Below are positions 6,021 to 6,938 of a stretch of DNA of 6,938 nucleotides, piece by piece. Under the pieces are notes generated by a model that worked only from the letters and a program-made list of their open reading frames with translations, was not told where the DNA came from and made no database searches. This DNA is from an uncultured Planctomycetaceae bacterium (GTDB lineage Bacteria; Planctomycetota; Planctomycetia; Planctomycetales; Planctomycetaceae): NCBI GenBank assembly GCA_903898975.1, contig CAIUHT010000749.1:1-6938 (forward strand), read 5' to 3'. The position numbers and the translations under genes are program-made. Every line of letters begins with the position of its first letter. Positions within the stretch are counted from its first letter, which is position 1.

Positions 6021-6515
6021 GTGAGTCATTCGCATCTCGCCCTGCAGCACCTGATCAGGAAGATCGAATCTCCCGAATACCAGAAGTCCCGCCCTGCCGG
6101 CCCCACGTGGCTCGCCGACTTCGTTGACCGCGTTGCTGAACTCTTCGAACCGTTCGTCGATCTGGGCCGCGTGGGCTTCGAGTGTCGTCCCGGGGTGGAA
6201 CGCTGGGAGATCTCGATGTATCTCGGCCAGACCGAATTGGTCGGCGGCCGCGAAGATGGTCAGATGCGTGCCGTCGCCTTCCAGTTCGATCTGCTGGCCC
6301 TGACCCGGCTGTTCGACCGCATCACTGCGATGCAATGGAACGCCTTCCCCGCCAGTCTCCCCACCGAGGGCGAGCATCAGCCCGAATGGTCGTTTGTCTC
6401 GGTCGTTGGGGAATACGCCGACGCCGGGGTCCGCCTCAAGGTTTTTGGGACTCCACCCGAGGAAGTCGGGCCGGGCATGCGGCAACGCAGTGACGGCTCT
6501 TGGGAACCGGTCTAA
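6021..6515 (+). CDS. Conserved-looking protein of unknown function, 164 residues
   Basis: I cannot assign a function. The product is soluble, acidic, and has no signal peptide, membrane segment or metal-binding motif. An N-terminal helical part (1-45: HLALQHLIRKIESPEY ... WLADFVDRVAELFEPFVD) precedes an alternating beta-like region: RVGFECRPGVERWEISMYLG (50-69), TELVGGREDGQMRAVAFQFDLLALTRLFDRI (71-101), a Trp-rich segment (MQWNAFP; EPEW-like PEWSF) and a C-terminal EYADAGVRLKVFG stretch. Codon use and amino-acid balance are those of a real gene, unlike the overlapping frames. The GTG at 6021 is chosen because an in-frame TGA lies at 5991-5993 and no ATG is available before the domain. A weak gagg (6005-6008) sits 12 bases upstream. 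It is divergent from argB. Proteins of this sort seem to recur in Planctomycetes, from memory only. Confidence 0.72.
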   Translation: MSHSHLALQHLIRKIESPEYQKSRPAGPTWLADFVDRVAELFEPFVDLGRVGFECRPGVERWEISMYLGQTELVGGREDGQMRAVAFQFDLLALTRLFDRITAMQWNAFPASLPTEGEHQPEWSFVSVVGEYADAGVRLKVFGTPPEEVGPGMRQRSDGSWEPV

Positions 6516-6938
6516 GCCGACCGCCCCGCCTGATTCGGCCCCGCCCGCAGCCAGCTCTGCGCTGCGGCCTCCTCGGCGGGATCGGTGAGCCAGGCTGGAG
6601 AACAGCCCTGTGCGGCTTCCTCGGCTGGTGCTGGTCGCGTCGCGTCGCTCCCGGCGGTTGATCCCGGGCGGCGACAGTCGCTCCAACAGGTCCCCCTCCC
6701 GCCCCATCGCTTGTCTCAAGCGTGGTTGTCGAGAACGGCATCGCGGGCAAGTCACACCGCTCGGGCTCCCTTGAACGCCGGTGTGCAGGCCGGCGGCAGC
6801 CGGGTGTCGAAGTCGCTGGGAAGCGGCTCTGCGATGATCGGATCTGTGTTGGCCACCGCGACCGCCGTCCGGGTGATCCCGAGCTGACGTTCCCCTCAGG
6901 GGGGCGAATGGCGTTGACGTGGATCGCGATTTTCCCGA
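6516..6938. other. Right-end region without a supported gene
   Basis: From 6516 to about 6750 the sequence is GC-rich with Arg/Pro/Ala-rich open frames on both strands and no recognisable motif. From 6752 to 6898 the minus strand has a protein-like segment (listed separately). A small palindrome cccc-tca-gggg lies at 6892-6902. At the extreme right edge (6899-6938) too little sequence is available to judge whether a gene enters from outside. Confidence 0.5.
6752..6895 (-). pseudogene. Possible gene remnant or short orphan peptide
   Basis: Between in-frame stops at 6896-6898 and 6752-6754 the minus strand encodes 47 residues. From LGITRTAVAVANTDPIIAEP to its end at FKGARAV, this has a balanced, protein-like composition unlike the Arg-rich shadow frames around it. 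It has no ATG. The only usual start is an internal GTG giving 34 residues. It may be the 3' remnant of a decayed gene, or part of an interspersed non-coding repeat. Function unknown. Confidence 0.2.

Noticed and set aside
5925..6755. 276-codon minus-strand frame opposite the 6021 gene
   Set aside because: Composition is that of an antisense shadow in GC-rich DNA (no motif), whereas the plus-strand frame has balanced protein composition.
6585..6887. 100-codon plus-strand frame near the right end
   Set aside because: No ribosome binding site or motif and Ala/Ser/Arg-rich composition; the opposite strand of its second half looks at least as protein-like.

Overview
The window is a GC-rich bacterial chromosomal segment with five protein-coding genes: four complete and one cut by the left edge. 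The character of the proteins points to the phylum Planctomycetes: an acetylornithine transaminase and acetylglutamate kinase of planctomycete type, a stand-alone type III pantothenate kinase, a leader-less peptidyl-amidating-lyase-like propeller, and two conserved-looking proteins of a kind I associate with that phylum. Long gaps between genes and weak or absent Shine-Dalgarno sequences fit the same group. The assignment comes from recognising sequence character, not from a search.

Layout from left to right. Positions 1-356 (minus) hold the first 118 codons of a nucleotidyltransferase-domain protein, cut just after its GS...DxD motif. Divergent from it, coaX (523-1329, plus) encodes type III pantothenate kinase, the first step of coenzyme A synthesis. 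After a 366-base gap comes an NHL-repeat beta-propeller (1696-2682, plus) that keeps the zinc and catalytic residues of peptidyl-alpha-hydroxyglycine alpha-amidating lyase. A 456-base gap with two small tandem repeats (17-bp and 15-bp units) separates it from two minus-strand arginine-biosynthesis genes: argB (4811-5695, GTG start) and, downstream of it, argD (3139-4359). They are separated by a 450-base spacer containing several inverted repeats. Divergent from argB is a gene of unknown function (6021-6515, plus, GTG start). The last 423 bases contain no convincing gene, although a stretch at 6752-6895 on the minus strand has a protein-like composition and no good start codon.

How they work together: ArgB phosphorylates N-acetylglutamate and ArgD transaminates N-acetylglutamate semialdehyde, the second and fourth steps of arginine synthesis. 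The intervening enzyme (ArgC) is not in the window. ArgB carries the N-terminal helix and C-terminal signature of the arginine-inhibited hexameric class, so pathway control is probably at least partly by feedback. The other genes have no evident link to arginine synthesis. I see no mobile element, CRISPR array, RNA gene or clear new multi-gene system. The most interesting items are the PAL-like propeller with a full set of conserved active-site residues, the structured argB-argD spacer, and the uncharacterised 164-residue protein.
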